A stretch of DNA of 64,000 nt. It comes from Pseudoalteromonas rubra (GTDB lineage: Bacteria; Pseudomonadota; Gammaproteobacteria; Enterobacterales; Alteromonadaceae). Where the stretch lies: contig NZ_PNCI01000008.1 of the NCBI RefSeq assembly GCF_005887095.1, positions 124,001-188,000 on the forward strand. Reading direction: 5' to 3'. Each line of letters starts with the position of its first letter. Positions within the stretch are counted from its first letter, which is position 1. The notes under the pieces are model-generated. The model did not search any database, was not told the origin of the DNA, and worked only from the letters and a program-made list of their open reading frames with translations. This document shows, in pieces, positions 25,240 through 37,577 of the stretch. The translations under genes were made by a program, and so were the position numbers.

Positions 25240-26556
25240 CTACGTACGCTTAATAACTTTATTAATGAACACGCAAAACATTAATACAAAAGCTAACTTC
25301 ATATCGAAAAAATAACCACTAAACCCGGATTGAGAAAGATCCTTGAAGTGCATAATTAACCAAACTGAAAACGCTATTGATACGGCACTATTAGGCAACT
25401 TTGAAGTTAGCGAAAAAGCAATAGATGTATAGACTCCCATGATGAAACCGAAAAATATTATTCCTATATAACTAAAGTTTGAGTATGCCTCTGCCCAGAA
25501 GGCTGTTGGAGACGAGCCTACGATTCCTAACCCTGCTAGCTCTGGGAATCTCCAGTTCATAACTTCAACCGTCAGTCTAAAATGCTCGAATGGTAATATG
25601 CCTGCTGGATTAGGAAAACTTCTACCAAATAAGAAATCCTGATGTTCAGGAATATATCCCAAATAAAAATACGAAGGGGCAATACTACCTGAAAAAAGTC
25701 TACTGAAAATAGAGTAGAAAGATAAGAGTAGATCTTCTACTCCCATAAATAATGACATCAGTATAGTAGCAAGTATCAAAGCAAAAGCAGTAAACTTCGC
25801 AAACATTCTAATTTGTACATAACCAGATTTTCGCACAAAAAGATGTGTCACAACCATTGAAATTATTAGCCACATAAATGGTGCTTTCTCTGTTGACATC
25901 AGTAAAGAAAATGAATTAATTAAGAACGCCACACCGAAAAAAACCAAATTTGACAGTGACTTTGATTTGAGGCAATTCACAAATAAGCTCAATGTCACTA
26001 TGTACATAAATTCATGCATTACCAGGGAATACCAATGGTAGCCACCTGAGAAATTATTGCCCATTGCACTACGTGCTAACTTTGCGGCCTCTGAATCATT
26101 CGCAAAAATAAGCAAGATAGCGAGGTTATCTACCTTTGAAACATACAACATAAGAACAGCGAGAATGAAGATCATGACAACGGCAATGAGTAGCTTATCC
26201 ATAAGACTGAACTCATTTATATCTTCTATTCTAGACTTCATAAGAATTGGCTTTGGAAACCTATGTGCTAAAGTCAATGACCCTAGGATAAATGACAATA
26301 TTACAATTGAGCTACAAAGTAGCATTTGAGTAATAGTAGATTTATCTCGGACACCTATATCAAAATAGTATTGATCCCATTCGAAATAAAGTGGGAGTAT
26401 TCCCACGTACGAAAAAGCAAAAAGAGTCAGTATTACCAGATAGGAAGGTGATAGCATCTGTATATTCTTTCCTGTAAACCTCGCACTCATATACAAAGTG
26501 AGAGGAAAACCAAAAAAAATTAACAGAAATGACAAAGTATTTATACTATCACTCAT
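25240..26556 (-). CDS. O-antigen/polysaccharide polymerase Wzy (first locus)
   Basis: About 438 residues with ten or more hydrophobic segments and little else, as expected for Wzy, which joins repeat units on the periplasmic face. Short loops are rich in aromatic residues; a larger periplasmic loop around 290-335 contains HQDFLFGRSFPNPAG and WRFPELAGLG, typical of Wzy/OAG polymerases. The start is taken at ATG 26556; a GTG at 26565 would overlap the previous stop. It lies between two biosynthetic genes, and assignment rests on topology and locus logic. Confidence 0.72.
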   Translation of the reverse strand: MSDSINTLSFLLIFFGFPLTLYMSARFTGKNIQMLSPSYLVILTLFAFSYVGILPLYFEWDQYYFDIGVRDKSTITQMLLCSSIVILSFILGSLTLAHRFPKPILMKSRIEDINEFSLMDKLLIAVVMIFILAVLMLYVSKVDNLAILLIFANDSEAAKLARSAMGNNFSGGYHWYSLVMHEFMYIVTLSLFVNCLKSKSLSNLVFFGVAFLINSFSLLMSTEKAPFMWLIISMVVTHLFVRKSGYVQIRMFAKFTAFALILATILMSLFMGVEDLLLSFYSIFSRLFSGSIAPSYFYLGYIPEHQDFLFGRSFPNPAGILPFEHFRLTVEVMNWRFPELAGLGIVGSSPTAFWAEAYSNFSYIGIIFFGFIMGVYTSIAFSLTSKLPNSAVSIAFSVWLIMHFKDLSQSGFSGYFFDMKLAFVLMFCVFINKVIKRT

Positions 26557-26564
26557 GACATTCA

Positions 26565-27674
26565 CTAACCTTGAACCTTTCTTTTTACTTTCCTAAAAAA
26601 GTTATGCAGTTTCTCTTCATTAGGATAATCTTTATAATCTTTATTTTCTAAAGCTAAGAGGCTATCAAATTCTTCAAGTGAAAGGTTGAGTTTATTCGCA
26701 ATATAAACCTTATCGTCATTTAGTTCTTGCTGGTCATATAGAGGTTTCTCAAGTTCCTTTAAAGCCTCATCTCGGGAAATTTGCCCAGCTACAATCAAAC
26801 TAGAAAGATGCGCTTTGCGCTTGTCAAAACCAAACTTTTCAACTAGATAATATGCTTGGAAAAACTTCGTCCACTTGGACTCATGATGTTTACCACCATA
26901 ATAAACCCAGCCAAAATGCTCCTCTAAAAAGTTTATAGCTTTATTTTTATCATAGTTAATCCAATCAAGCGGTTTAACTACTTTGAGCTTCTTCATATAT
27001 GGCCAATATATTTTGCTCTTAAAAAAACTCATCATTGGGTAGGTTTTCAGCTTTCCGCTTCCAAACTTATTAAATATGGCTTTTATCTGAGTACTGTCGC
27101 TAGCTGAATAACCCCATGATAAAGGCAAGATGGACTCACTCGTTAAGTTACTGCCAGTTATTACATATTTAATTTTATTCCTGTCAGCAAACTCATATAG
27201 TTTCGCAAAGAAAGCATGGTCTTGAGGAACATCTTGATTTGCTAGAGATGAGCGAAGGTAAGCTACTTGTAAATCACGAATTTCGCTCCAAGACACAACA
27301 TAGGTGAACAACTCTAAATCATACTTTTTTACTAACTTCTCGATATTGGAAACTGCTATTTCTGAGTTCCATCCGGCGTCGACATGCACAATTAAAGGTC
27401 TCAAGCCCATCAGCTCTACAGCGACATAAACTAAGTAAGAACTATCAACTCCACCACTTACACCTATAATACAATCGTAAGGGTCGTTTGCACATTCGGA
27501 CTTTATTTCCTTAGCAGTGGACTCTAACAGTCTTTTTCCTTTTTCGTTTGGAAACCATCCATTCTTTAATTTCTGCTCAGCATCTAAACAGTGATTACAA
27601 CGTCCTTCCACGTTGAAGGTTATATCTGGATCGGTTGTATCCATAACGCAATAATTACAAGTTTGATGTTTCAT
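26565..27674 (-). CDS. N-acetyl sugar amidotransferase, WbpG family (copy 1)
   Basis: A 369-residue paralogue of the WbpG at 21.6-22.7 kb. The zinc cysteines (6, 9, 26, 29) and PP-loop SGGVDSS (73-79) fall at identical positions, and blocks such as VVHVDAGWNSEIA and the QDHAFFAKLYEFA region are shared. It has no HisH/HisF pair of its own, so it would have to share the single pair in the locus. It sits between wzx and wzy. It may amidinate a different sugar or position, or be an older copy being lost; the reading frame and motifs are intact. Confidence 0.87.
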   Translation of the reverse strand: MKHQTCNYCVMDTTDPDITFNVEGRCNHCLDAEQKLKNGWFPNEKGKRLLESTAKEIKSECANDPYDCIIGVSGGVDSSYLVYVAVELMGLRPLIVHVDAGWNSEIAVSNIEKLVKKYDLELFTYVVSWSEIRDLQVAYLRSSLANQDVPQDHAFFAKLYEFADRNKIKYVITGSNLTSESILPLSWGYSASDSTQIKAIFNKFGSGKLKTYPMMSFFKSKIYWPYMKKLKVVKPLDWINYDKNKAINFLEEHFGWVYYGGKHHESKWTKFFQAYYLVEKFGFDKRKAHLSSLIVAGQISRDEALKELEKPLYDQQELNDDKVYIANKLNLSLEEFDSLLALENKDYKDYPNEEKLHNFFRKVKRKVQG

Positions 27675-27719
27675 TTCTTTCCCATAACAATTTTAATATT
27701 AATTAAACTATACAAAGTA

Positions 27720-28973
27720 TTAGAGTGGCAGCACTTTTCCATGGCCGCTTGAGAGCCTGGCACACAGAAAGAATTCAAGGACATACTTTATAATATAAGC
27801 TGACATATATGCTTTTACTGCCACGATGGGTGTTAGTTCCGAAAGCGAAAAGTAGAAAAAGAGTAGCAGCAGAGATAATAGAAATAATTGTAGAAAAAGA
27901 TCAAATTTCTGATTTTTCTCCAAGTAAATAATTGCTGATACAGGGCTAACTACAAACGAAAAAAAGAACATAGGTGCCAACACCTCAGCGATCTCTCCAG
28001 CAAATTTCCATTTTTCACCAAAAACGAGCGTATAGATTTCAACACCGTACAAGCCTAAAACCAAAGTTGGTACTATGGCCAATAAGGCCAAATACAAAGT
28101 TGTCTTGAAAAATAAACGACTGCAATTACCCGTTGTTTGCAACAGGTCGTTCGCCGACTTTTTAAACACGTCACTGACTGAAGCGCCAACTACTGACGCA
28201 GGTAGGCTAGTCACTCTATTGTGCAGATTTAGCGCGCCTAAAATTTCAGGTGAGAAAAACTTAGCGAAGAAAAACGTGTGTGTCTGGCTAGCCAGTCGAT
28301 CTATAAAGCTAGAGGGCACTAAAAATAAAGGAAATCTTCTATATTTCTTGGCACTATTAATGCTGCTAACAATTCCTTGCCACGTTAATTTTACGTCGGG
28401 TTTAATTCCAAAGTGAAATTGATATAGCAAATTTACTACCGCACCAGATAGCGCACCTGTAAGTAGCCCTATAGCTCCCAAACCTAGATAAAACCCAGAG
28501 ATTGAGATAGCAAAAACAGTAAAGGCAGCATAGACTCTTCCCTTAGTCATTACCGAATAATTCTGATGTCTATTATTATAGAAATATAGTACAGCATTCA
28601 GTGAGCTTACGATACTCATGACAGCAGAAAATGCTACTACTATCGTAAGTTGGTCATCAGTAAAGTGTATAAACTTTCTCAGAAAAATAAAAGTAAAAAA
28701 AGCAAATATACTTGAAAAAACACTCCAAAATAGAATAAAAAGAACTAACTTGGCAGCATCTAGATCTTGCTTTACTGCGATAATGGCATTTTCAAACTTT
28801 AGAGTAGTCAACACAGAAGCAATTGCCACTATCGATGTAAAAATCGCCAATGCAGCAAAATGCTCCGGAACATACAGTCGAGCGAGTATGGGAATAGATA
28901 TAATATTAATTAGCTGGGCGGTACCAGTCCCCCCAGCTAACTTGAGTATATTTCTGACAAATATATTGTTCAT
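27720..28973 (-). CDS. Polysaccharide repeat-unit flippase Wzx (first locus)
   Basis: A 417-residue MATE-like membrane protein with about twelve helices. The N-terminus (FVRNILKLAGGTGTAQLINI followed by PILARLYVPEHFA) is the standard Wzx opening, and GVVNLLYQF lies mid-protein. It moves undecaprenyl-linked repeat units across the inner membrane. It lies 5 bases after wbpE and before copy 1 of the amidotransferase. A second flippase belongs to the ECA-like locus. Confidence 0.88.
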   Translation of the reverse strand: MNNIFVRNILKLAGGTGTAQLINIISIPILARLYVPEHFAALAIFTSIVAIASVLTTLKFENAIIAVKQDLDAAKLVLFILFWSVFSSIFAFFTFIFLRKFIHFTDDQLTIVVAFSAVMSIVSSLNAVLYFYNNRHQNYSVMTKGRVYAAFTVFAISISGFYLGLGAIGLLTGALSGAVVNLLYQFHFGIKPDVKLTWQGIVSSINSAKKYRRFPLFLVPSSFIDRLASQTHTFFFAKFFSPEILGALNLHNRVTSLPASVVGASVSDVFKKSANDLLQTTGNCSRLFFKTTLYLALLAIVPTLVLGLYGVEIYTLVFGEKWKFAGEIAEVLAPMFFFSFVVSPVSAIIYLEKNQKFDLFLQLFLLSLLLLFFYFSLSELTPIVAVKAYMSAYIIKYVLEFFLCARLSSGHGKVLPL

Positions 28974-28978
28974 AAAAG

Positions 28979-30046
28979 TTAGAGCAAATAGCCATGCATA
29001 GGTAGACTAAAGACAGACCGTGCCAGTCTTTCAGCTGTTGGAAAGTCTCCTTCCTGATAGCCTAATGCTTTAAATGCGGTTTGCTGATGCATACACGTAC
29101 CATAGTAAACCATGGTCGGAATACCTTGTGCCTTATACTTCGCCATGTCTGCATCGCGCTCTGCTGAAGTCAACGTGTATTGTGCCCAGGAGCTGACATA
29201 CCCCTCAGGAACAACCGGCGTTTTGTACGTGTCTTTTAATTCTGCCGTGTACTTCTGCGCTGCTTTGTTGCGATTAATCAACTCTTGCGGAAAGGCAGCT
29301 AGCTTTTCAAGCAAGACTGCCGCTTGAATGGTATCCAAGCGTGAGTTCATACCAATACGTACGTTATCGTACTTATCTTTCCCTTTACCGTGTACACGAT
29401 ACGACCTTAACAACGCAGCATATTCATCGTTATCTGTGAATAAGGCACCGCCATCACCATAGCAGCCTAAAGGCTTTGCCGGGAAGAAACTGGTAGTGGC
29501 AATATCACCAAATGAGCCTGCTCGTCTACCATTAATTTCACCACCAAAGCCTTGCGCAGCATCTTCGATAATTTTTAAATCATATTTATCTGCAATTTCT
29601 CTGAGTGCAGGATAGTTTGCAGGCAGACCAAACAGATCAACCGCAATAATTGCTTTTGGCTTTAATTTGCCTTCAGCAAGTGTCGCCTCAATACGCTTCT
29701 CTAAATCTGCAGGACAGATGTTGAAGGTGTCTTCATCCGAGTCAACAAAAACAGGGGTCGCCCCTTCGAACGCAATTGTTTCTGCCGTTGCGAAGAAAGT
29801 AAATGTTGGGCAAAAGACCGCATCACCTTCTTTTACATCTAAAACCATTAAAGCTAAGGTTAATGCGTCTGTACCATTAGCGCAGCTAACAGTGTACTTA
29901 ACACCCACGTATTCAGATAACTTCTGCTCTAGCTCCTGCACTTCAGGGCCCATTATATAGTGACCATGATCTAACACAGCTTGGATGCGAGCATCGATTT
30001 TCTCTTTTAAGTGCTGATATTGCGCAGCTAAATCTATAAATTGCAT
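28979..30046 (-). CDS. wbpE: UDP-3-keto-GlcNAcA aminotransferase WbpE
   Basis: A 355-residue DegT/DnrJ/EryC1 PLP enzyme. It transfers an amino group from glutamate to C3 of the 3-keto sugar made by WbpB, giving UDP-GlcNAc3NA. It opens MQFIDLAAQYQHLKEKIDAR and contains HYIMGPEV, the PLP site IIEDAAQGFGG, the Schiff-base Lys in FFPAKPLGCYGDGGALF and MNSRLDTIQAAVL. It lies 20 bases after wbpD. Context and N-terminus match WbpE rather than WecE-type enzymes; a WecE-like relative is at 43.1-44.3 kb. Confidence 0.92.
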   Translation of the reverse strand: MQFIDLAAQYQHLKEKIDARIQAVLDHGHYIMGPEVQELEQKLSEYVGVKYTVSCANGTDALTLALMVLDVKEGDAVFCPTFTFFATAETIAFEGATPVFVDSDEDTFNICPADLEKRIEATLAEGKLKPKAIIAVDLFGLPANYPALREIADKYDLKIIEDAAQGFGGEINGRRAGSFGDIATTSFFPAKPLGCYGDGGALFTDNDEYAALLRSYRVHGKGKDKYDNVRIGMNSRLDTIQAAVLLEKLAAFPQELINRNKAAQKYTAELKDTYKTPVVPEGYVSSWAQYTLTSAERDADMAKYKAQGIPTMVYYGTCMHQQTAFKALGYQEGDFPTAERLARSVFSLPMHGYLL

Positions 30047-30066
30047 TTAATAATTACTTCTACGAA

Positions 30067-30642
30067 TTATTTAATTGAAACAAAGCCATTTTCTAAATGA
30101 TAGTGCTCACCAGTATGCTCACAAGTTGCAATACCACTTCCTTCCAATGGCAAGTCTAGCTGCTCACCATATTTGCTGATCCAGCCTATTTGTTTTGCCG
30201 GTACGCCAACCATTAATGCAAACGGTTTCACATCTTTATTAATGACAGCGCCTGCACCAACAAGCGAGTATTCACCGATTGTGACACCACAAACAATGGT
30301 GCAGTTTGCGCCTAACGTCGCACCACGCTTTACTAAAGTGTCACGATACTCTGTTTTGCGCTCGATAAACGAGCGTGGATTGTAAACATTGGTGAAAACC
30401 ATGCTCGGCCCGCAAAATACATCATCTTCCAGGTGCACATTGTCATATACCGAGACGTTGTTTTGTACTTTAACGTTGTTACCTATCGTGACTTTGTTTC
30501 CAACAAAAACATTTTGTCCTAAAGAACAACCTTCACCTATTTCGGCTCCCCCACATACGTGCACAAAGTGCCATACGCGAGTGTTTGCACCAATCTTAGC
30601 ACCTTCATCAACGATGGCGCTTTCATGCACACTATGACTCAT
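30067..30642 (-). CDS. wbpD: UDP-GlcNAc3NA N-acetyltransferase WbpD
   Basis: A 191-residue left-handed beta-helix acyltransferase that acetylates the 3-amino group using acetyl-CoA to give UDP-GlcNAc3NAcA. Hexapeptide repeats run through the first 140 residues ([46 protein letters not shown]), with the conserved RSFIERK loop and the PAKQIGW end. It sits 3 bases after wbpB. It completes the wbpA-B-E-D pathway. Confidence 0.93.
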   Translation of the reverse strand: MSHSVHESAIVDEGAKIGANTRVWHFVHVCGGAEIGEGCSLGQNVFVGNKVTIGNNVKVQNNVSVYDNVHLEDDVFCGPSMVFTNVYNPRSFIERKTEYRDTLVKRGATLGANCTIVCGVTIGEYSLVGAGAVINKDVKPFALMVGVPAKQIGWISKYGEQLDLPLEGSGIATCEHTGEHYHLENGFVSIK

Positions 30643-30645
30643 AAA

Positions 30646-32894
<2,249 letters not shown>

Positions 32895-32917
32895 CGTTAC
32901 ATTCTTCCTAAATGAAT

Positions 32918-35155
32918 TCACTTATCTGACTTGTATTCGTAGTTGTAATAACCATAGTAGCCATAGGCATTACTTGATCTTTTCACAACGCCGTTAAACA
33001 CCACACCTTTCACATCTATGCCGTTTTGCTCAAAGCGATTGCGTGTAAGCTCTAGCTCTTTTACATGGTTTTGACCAAAACGTGTGACAAGAAGCGTGCT
33101 TCCCGCGTGTGCACTCACAATAGCAGGGTCGGTTACTGCTAGAATAGGTGGTGTATCTATTATGACTAAGTCGTACTTCGCACTGACCTCTTCAACAAGT
33201 TTTGAGAAGTTTTCATGCATCAACAACTCTGATGGGTTTGGAGGTATTTGACCTCGCGTCATTACATCTAAGCCTTGAACCTGACTTGTCTTGGTTGCTT
33301 GTTCTAGATTAATTCGCCCTGAAAGATAGTCACTTAAACCGTTATCCCACTGCATACCGAATTGTGTTTGCAGGTAGCCTTTACGCATATCAGCATCAAT
33401 GATGAGTACCTTTTTATCACTCTGGGCTAATACGGTAGCTAGGTTTACAGAGATAAATGACTTACCGACACCAGGGCTTGGACCTGATATAGCGATTACA
33501 TTATTTTTTGCTTCCATCATGGCAAAATGCAAACTGGTGCGTAAGCTTCTTAGTGCCTCAATCGATAGGTCTGCCGGGTTATCAACTGCTAGTATCGATT
33601 TGGCCTTGGCTGTTTTTCCTTTTCGGGCTTTAGCAAAACCAGTTAGTTTAACCTGGTATTCTGAATAAGGGACGCTTGCATAGACAGGCAAGCCTAATGC
33701 TTCAATTTCACTTGGGTCTTCAATGCCTTTGTGAATTGCCTTTTGAATAAGCACAATTACTACCGCTAACATACCGCCAAGCATAGTAGCCATTACTACA
33801 ATTAACGCCTTCTTGGGTTTCACCGGTTTAGAGGTGTTTACTTCGGCAAGGTCAATCACTCTCACATTACCTACCGTACCAGCACGTACAATATCCAGTT
33901 CCTGGGTTTTAGCAAGTAATAAGGTGTAGATTTCGTTGTTCACTTCTACATCTCGAGTTAGACGCAACAACTCTTGTTGTGTCTCTGGTAGCACTTGAAC
34001 TTCTGCAGCCAAACGTCGCTTTTGGTTTTCTACCGCTTCAATTTGTTCAACTGCTGCTTGATAGCTTGGGTGGCTTTGTTTAAATTTTCGTCCTAGCTCT
34101 AGCTTTTTCAGCTCAAGCTCTTGTAGCTGGGTCTCTAACTTCACTAACTGCTTTAGCACTCCTTCAGTCTCCAGCGAAATATCCACCGACTGCTGTTTTA
34201 CCTGGTAGTCATTAAAGCGCTGCTCAGCTGCCTCTAATTGTTTCTTAACCAGCGGTAACTGATACTCCAAAAAATCTAAAGACTTTTGTGCTTCCGCACT
34301 ACTGCGCTCTACATTTCTGCGAACATAGATACTGGCGACTTTGTTGAGCACTGTTTCTGCATATTCAGGGCTGGTATCTTGCAAATTTAAATTAATGATA
34401 CCCGAGTCTTTACCTTTTTCACTTGCGCCAATAGTTGCCTGCAAATCCAGTATTGTATTCAAACGGTCACGCTTAACTAAGACAAATTCGGTACCAGGTC
34501 GGGCAATTAAAGCTCTAAGCGTTAGGCTAAACTTACCATTCGATACCTCCTCTCCGACTTTACCTTTAAGAATGCGCTCACCGTCCCCGTCTAGCAATTC
34601 AAACTGGCTATTTGTCAGCGTTACTAAAGTAAACCCTGAGCCAATTACATTACTCGGAACTTCGAATTTGAAGACATCAATTTTTTCGCCGCCCCAAGCA
34701 TAACTTGAAGCACCAAAACTTGGCTCTGCTAAATCACCTGCTTGCATAGGTGTAAACTTACGGAATGCACGACCACCTATAATTGGGTATAACTTTGGCT
34801 CTGCGACAATGTCTAATTTAAGGCTATCAACCGCCTCACCAATTATGCTGCGTGATTTAAGTAACTCGATTTCGGTGACAGCCGCAGAGGTACTTTCGAA
34901 CATCCCCCCAAGTTCATCAAACCCCGGAACTGAGCCTCCTTTTTCTTCAACCTGGATCATTGCAGTAGCTTGATACACAGGCGTACTAAAGACTGCTACC
35001 GCGACACCTATAATCATACATAATATAGTTACGCTGATTATAAATAATTTGCGGTCTAGTAAAGCACCAAGTAATGCCATTAGATCGATTTCTTGCGCTT
35101 GCTGTGTGGCCTGCTTTGATTGCACCCCACTCAATAGGTTTGATTGAGCGTTCAT
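32918..35155 (-). CDS. wzc: Tyrosine autokinase / polysaccharide co-polymerase Wzc
   Basis: About 745 residues combining a Wzz-type chain-length domain and a BY-kinase. Membrane helices lie near residues 30-55 and 425-450, flanking a periplasmic coiled-coil region. The kinase shows Walker [11 protein letters not shown], Walker A' [10 protein letters not shown] and Walker [11 protein letters not shown]. The C-terminus is a tyrosine cluster ([11 protein letters not shown]) of the kind that is autophosphorylated and dephosphorylated by Wzb. Start choice is uncertain: ATG 35155 is 11 bases from AAGGA, while ATG 35167 overlaps it. wza and wzb precede it. It controls polymer length and export. Confidence 0.93.
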   Translation of the reverse strand: MNAQSNLLSGVQSKQATQQAQEIDLMALLGALLDRKLFIISVTILCMIIGVAVAVFSTPVYQATAMIQVEEKGGSVPGFDELGGMFESTSAAVTEIELLKSRSIIGEAVDSLKLDIVAEPKLYPIIGGRAFRKFTPMQAGDLAEPSFGASSYAWGGEKIDVFKFEVPSNVIGSGFTLVTLTNSQFELLDGDGERILKGKVGEEVSNGKFSLTLRALIARPGTEFVLVKRDRLNTILDLQATIGASEKGKDSGIINLNLQDTSPEYAETVLNKVASIYVRRNVERSSAEAQKSLDFLEYQLPLVKKQLEAAEQRFNDYQVKQQSVDISLETEGVLKQLVKLETQLQELELKKLELGRKFKQSHPSYQAAVEQIEAVENQKRRLAAEVQVLPETQQELLRLTRDVEVNNEIYTLLLAKTQELDIVRAGTVGNVRVIDLAEVNTSKPVKPKKALIVVMATMLGGMLAVVIVLIQKAIHKGIEDPSEIEALGLPVYASVPYSEYQVKLTGFAKARKGKTAKAKSILAVDNPADLSIEALRSLRTSLHFAMMEAKNNVIAISGPSPGVGKSFISVNLATVLAQSDKKVLIIDADMRKGYLQTQFGMQWDNGLSDYLSGRINLEQATKTSQVQGLDVMTRGQIPPNPSELLMHENFSKLVEEVSAKYDLVIIDTPPILAVTDPAIVSAHAGSTLLVTRFGQNHVKELELTRNRFEQNGIDVKGVVFNGVVKRSSNAYGYYGYYNYEYKSDK

Positions 35156-35169
35156 TGACTCTTTCATCC

Positions 35170-35604
35170 TTATAAATACTTCTGCCAAGCGCCACACGCG
35201 CTATCGATTAAATCGTATACATGCTCAAAAGCTTCTCGACTTTGGCGATATGGATCTGGTATTTCTCTATCTCCTAGCCATTTTCCCAGTAAGAATGTTT
35301 TTCCTCGTGCTTGCGGGTATCTGGAGCAGAGGTCTTCTAAGTGGCGCTGCTCCATCACTAATATGACACTGTTTTGAGCGACCAGCGATGTGCTAACTTG
35401 CTGCCCCTGGTGCGCAGACATGTCAATACCATTTTGCGCAGCCAGTTCCTGCGCCAGCTGATCAGCCGGCTTATCCACCAACGCAGTCAAACCAGCAGAT
35501 GATACCCGAATTGCGCGTCCTTCAAGTTTACTTTTTAAAACATACTCGGCAGTGGGGCTACGGCATATATTGCCTGCACATACCATTAAAACACTATCAA
35601 ACAT
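35170..35604 (-). CDS. wzb: Low-molecular-weight protein tyrosine phosphatase Wzb
   Basis: A 144-residue LMW-PTP. The phosphate-binding loop CAGNICRSPTAEYVL near residues 9-23 has the CX5R signature, and the general-acid Asp pair is in DREIPDPYRQ near the C-terminal third. It removes phosphate from the Wzc tyrosine cluster, allowing the phosphorylation cycle needed for polymer export. It lies 11 bases after wza and two bases or so before the wzc leader, giving the canonical wza-wzb-wzc order. Confidence 0.94.
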   Translation of the reverse strand: MFDSVLMVCAGNICRSPTAEYVLKSKLEGRAIRVSSAGLTALVDKPADQLAQELAAQNGIDMSAHQGQQVSTSLVAQNSVILVMEQRHLEDLCSRYPQARGKTFLLGKWLGDREIPDPYRQSREAFEHVYDLIDSACGAWQKYL

Positions 35605-35615
35605 GAACTTTCACA

Positions 35616-36737
35616 CTATTGATTGTCTATATCTTGAAGCGCATCCACCGTAGCAAGTGAGGGCAGCAAGAGACTGATAACTTTATTCCAGCGAGCAAGA
35701 GGTGCACTTGTTACGTAAACGATGTCTTGTGGCTCCAGCTCGAACTGCTCTGCGAGTACTAATGACGTAATATTCTTTGCGTGCAATTGATATACATCTG
35801 CAATCACCCCATCTTCATGCAAGTCGCGTTTACGCAGCACAAAAACGCCATTTGCGTCCGCACTACGTTCATTTATCCCGCCCACTTCGCTGAGGGCTTC
35901 AGCAAGGCTCAGACCATATCGGTTTATATCAACCTTTCCAGCTTTAATGACATCACCCAGCACATAGACGTTTTGCTTATCATTCCGGCTAACATGAATG
36001 ATATCGCCATGCCTTAACAAGCGGTTCTGAGAAATATCACCTTTGTCATAAAACTCATCTAGGCGAATACGCTCCGCTTTTTCTCCCCTGATGAAGGTCA
36101 CTGTTTTCCAGTCAGCTAGTTCAGTTAAACCTCCGGCATGATTTATCGCATCGACAAGTGTAAGAGGAGTCTCGGTGATTGGCTGGACGTTGGGTCTGTT
36201 GACTTCACCAGTGATATAAACTTTCTGGCTTTTAAACCCGACAACTTTCACATCTATCTGAGGGTCTTCAATAACACGGCTTAACCGGCTGACCAGCTCT
36301 TCTCGAAGCTCAGTCACAGTTCTTCCAGCAGCTGGTATTTTTGGGGCATATGCAAAGGTGACTGTACCGTCTGCCTGAACACGGAAACCGTCAAATTCTG
36401 CAGTTCTTTGTACCGCAGCGGGGATAGTTAACTCGGGGTGGTCCCACACACCAATTGTGAGTACATCACCAACACCCAATCGATATTCGAAATCTGATAC
36501 ATCAACACCAACAGCTGAGCCACTTGGCCCTAGTTTCTTCTGAGGCTGATTTAACTTAGATTCCTTGATGAGTTGAGCATCAATCAAATGAATGTTGATT
36601 TTCTCAAGATCGCTCTGCAAGCTTGAAGCTTGTTCACTTGAAGTTATTCCTTCGAAATGACCGCCGGGAATGATCGAGCAGCCAGTCATTGCAAGAAATA
36701 CAGTAGAAGCAATGATAGTTTTACAGCTTAGCGCCAT
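35616..36737 (-). CDS. wza: Outer-membrane polysaccharide export lipoprotein Wza
   Basis: A 373-residue Poly_export/SLBB protein forming the octameric outer-membrane channel. The start at 36737 gives a lipoprotein signal (MALSCKTIIASTVFLAMTGC) with lipobox Cys20; the in-frame start at 36803 would add 22 residues before the signal. The PES domain (VGDVLTIGVWDHPEL ... FRVQADGTVTFAYAP) is followed by SLBB repeats (VYITGEVNRPNVQPI, VYVLGDVIKAGKV). The C-terminal amphipathic helix ends the protein. It is the first gene of the locus, behind a long leader. Confidence 0.93.
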   Translation of the reverse strand: MALSCKTIIASTVFLAMTGCSIIPGGHFEGITSSEQASSLQSDLEKINIHLIDAQLIKESKLNQPQKKLGPSGSAVGVDVSDFEYRLGVGDVLTIGVWDHPELTIPAAVQRTAEFDGFRVQADGTVTFAYAPKIPAAGRTVTELREELVSRLSRVIEDPQIDVKVVGFKSQKVYITGEVNRPNVQPITETPLTLVDAINHAGGLTELADWKTVTFIRGEKAERIRLDEFYDKGDISQNRLLRHGDIIHVSRNDKQNVYVLGDVIKAGKVDINRYGLSLAEALSEVGGINERSADANGVFVLRKRDLHEDGVIADVYQLHAKNITSLVLAEQFELEPQDIVYVTSAPLARWNKVISLLLPSLATVDALQDIDNQ

Positions 36738-37577
36738 TATTTTTTCCCAAAATATATCGTTTTTTTCTTTCAGTTTTAATGGTGTAGTATTTCGCAGCAG
36801 CAATTAAAGCACGCACTAATGTTAATCGCAAGTGACAAATCAGCCTAAACCAAAGTACCAACAAGCGGCACCTGGTGAAGGTATCCGCTTGCACCTTACC
36901 TCTTAAACGGAGCTTTGCGAACATGTCTTAGATCAGGTTAGCACTTAGGCTTCATTTGTGTGACGTCTCCCCATTTTCTTACCACAAAGACAATTTCCAA
37001 CACAGCTTGTAACCTACACCCTTTGAACTCAAAATGAGTAGTCGTAAAGAGTTATTCATAGTTCAAATTTATACATTAATTAAAAAACAACAACAGTTAA
37101 ATCGCTTAGTTTTATTGCTATGACACATCAGGCGAATGACTATCGCACAACCTTACCGAATGTGTACATTTTTTGTTAATGCGACAACTAGACAAATGTA
37201 GGGTTCTATGAAAGTCACACTGAACGAGTCGAAGCCTTGTCAGTTCTTTTCACAAAAAAATGCGTTAGATAGGAAGCTAGATCACACACTCTGTTTTTTT
37301 ACTTCGTTAATTAAAATATAGCAGAGCAAAAGTAGCGTTCCATGCATTGACTCCTCAAGGGAGGAACCCAAAATACCTGTGCCTCATTATACCGATTTTG
37401 CAACACGAATCTAGCTTTGTATAAATCAGACAACAAGCAGTAACAGACTATCAATCTTATCGGGTCAATGTTGCTCTCCACTATCCGGGTTCTAGTGTAG
37501 ATCCCCTCCTTTCCCCTAATCACTATCAAAAGTAACTACAACCGCAATATGCAATCGAATTTAGAGGCCAAATTTGT
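36738..37577 (-). promoter_or_regulatory. Long gene-free leader region upstream of wza
   Basis: About 840 bases without a convincing gene precede the first gene of the polysaccharide operon, a likely place for its promoter and untranslated leader. CAAGCGG (36862-36868) pairs with CCGCTTG (36885-36891). Within it AAGGT (36878-36882) can instead pair with ACCTT (36893-36897), so two mutually exclusive stems are possible. I found no JUMPstart or ops element on either strand. The 72-codon frame at 37311-37529 has no family features and is not called. Confidence 0.4.

Noticed and set aside
37311..37529. A 72-codon minus-strand open frame between wza and ugd.
   Set aside because: Cys-, Tyr- and Arg-rich composition without family features or ribosome-binding site; it looks like chance.
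36738..37577. Expected JUMPstart/ops element before the polysaccharide operon.
   Set aside because: Neither GGCGGTAG nor its complement is present in the leader.
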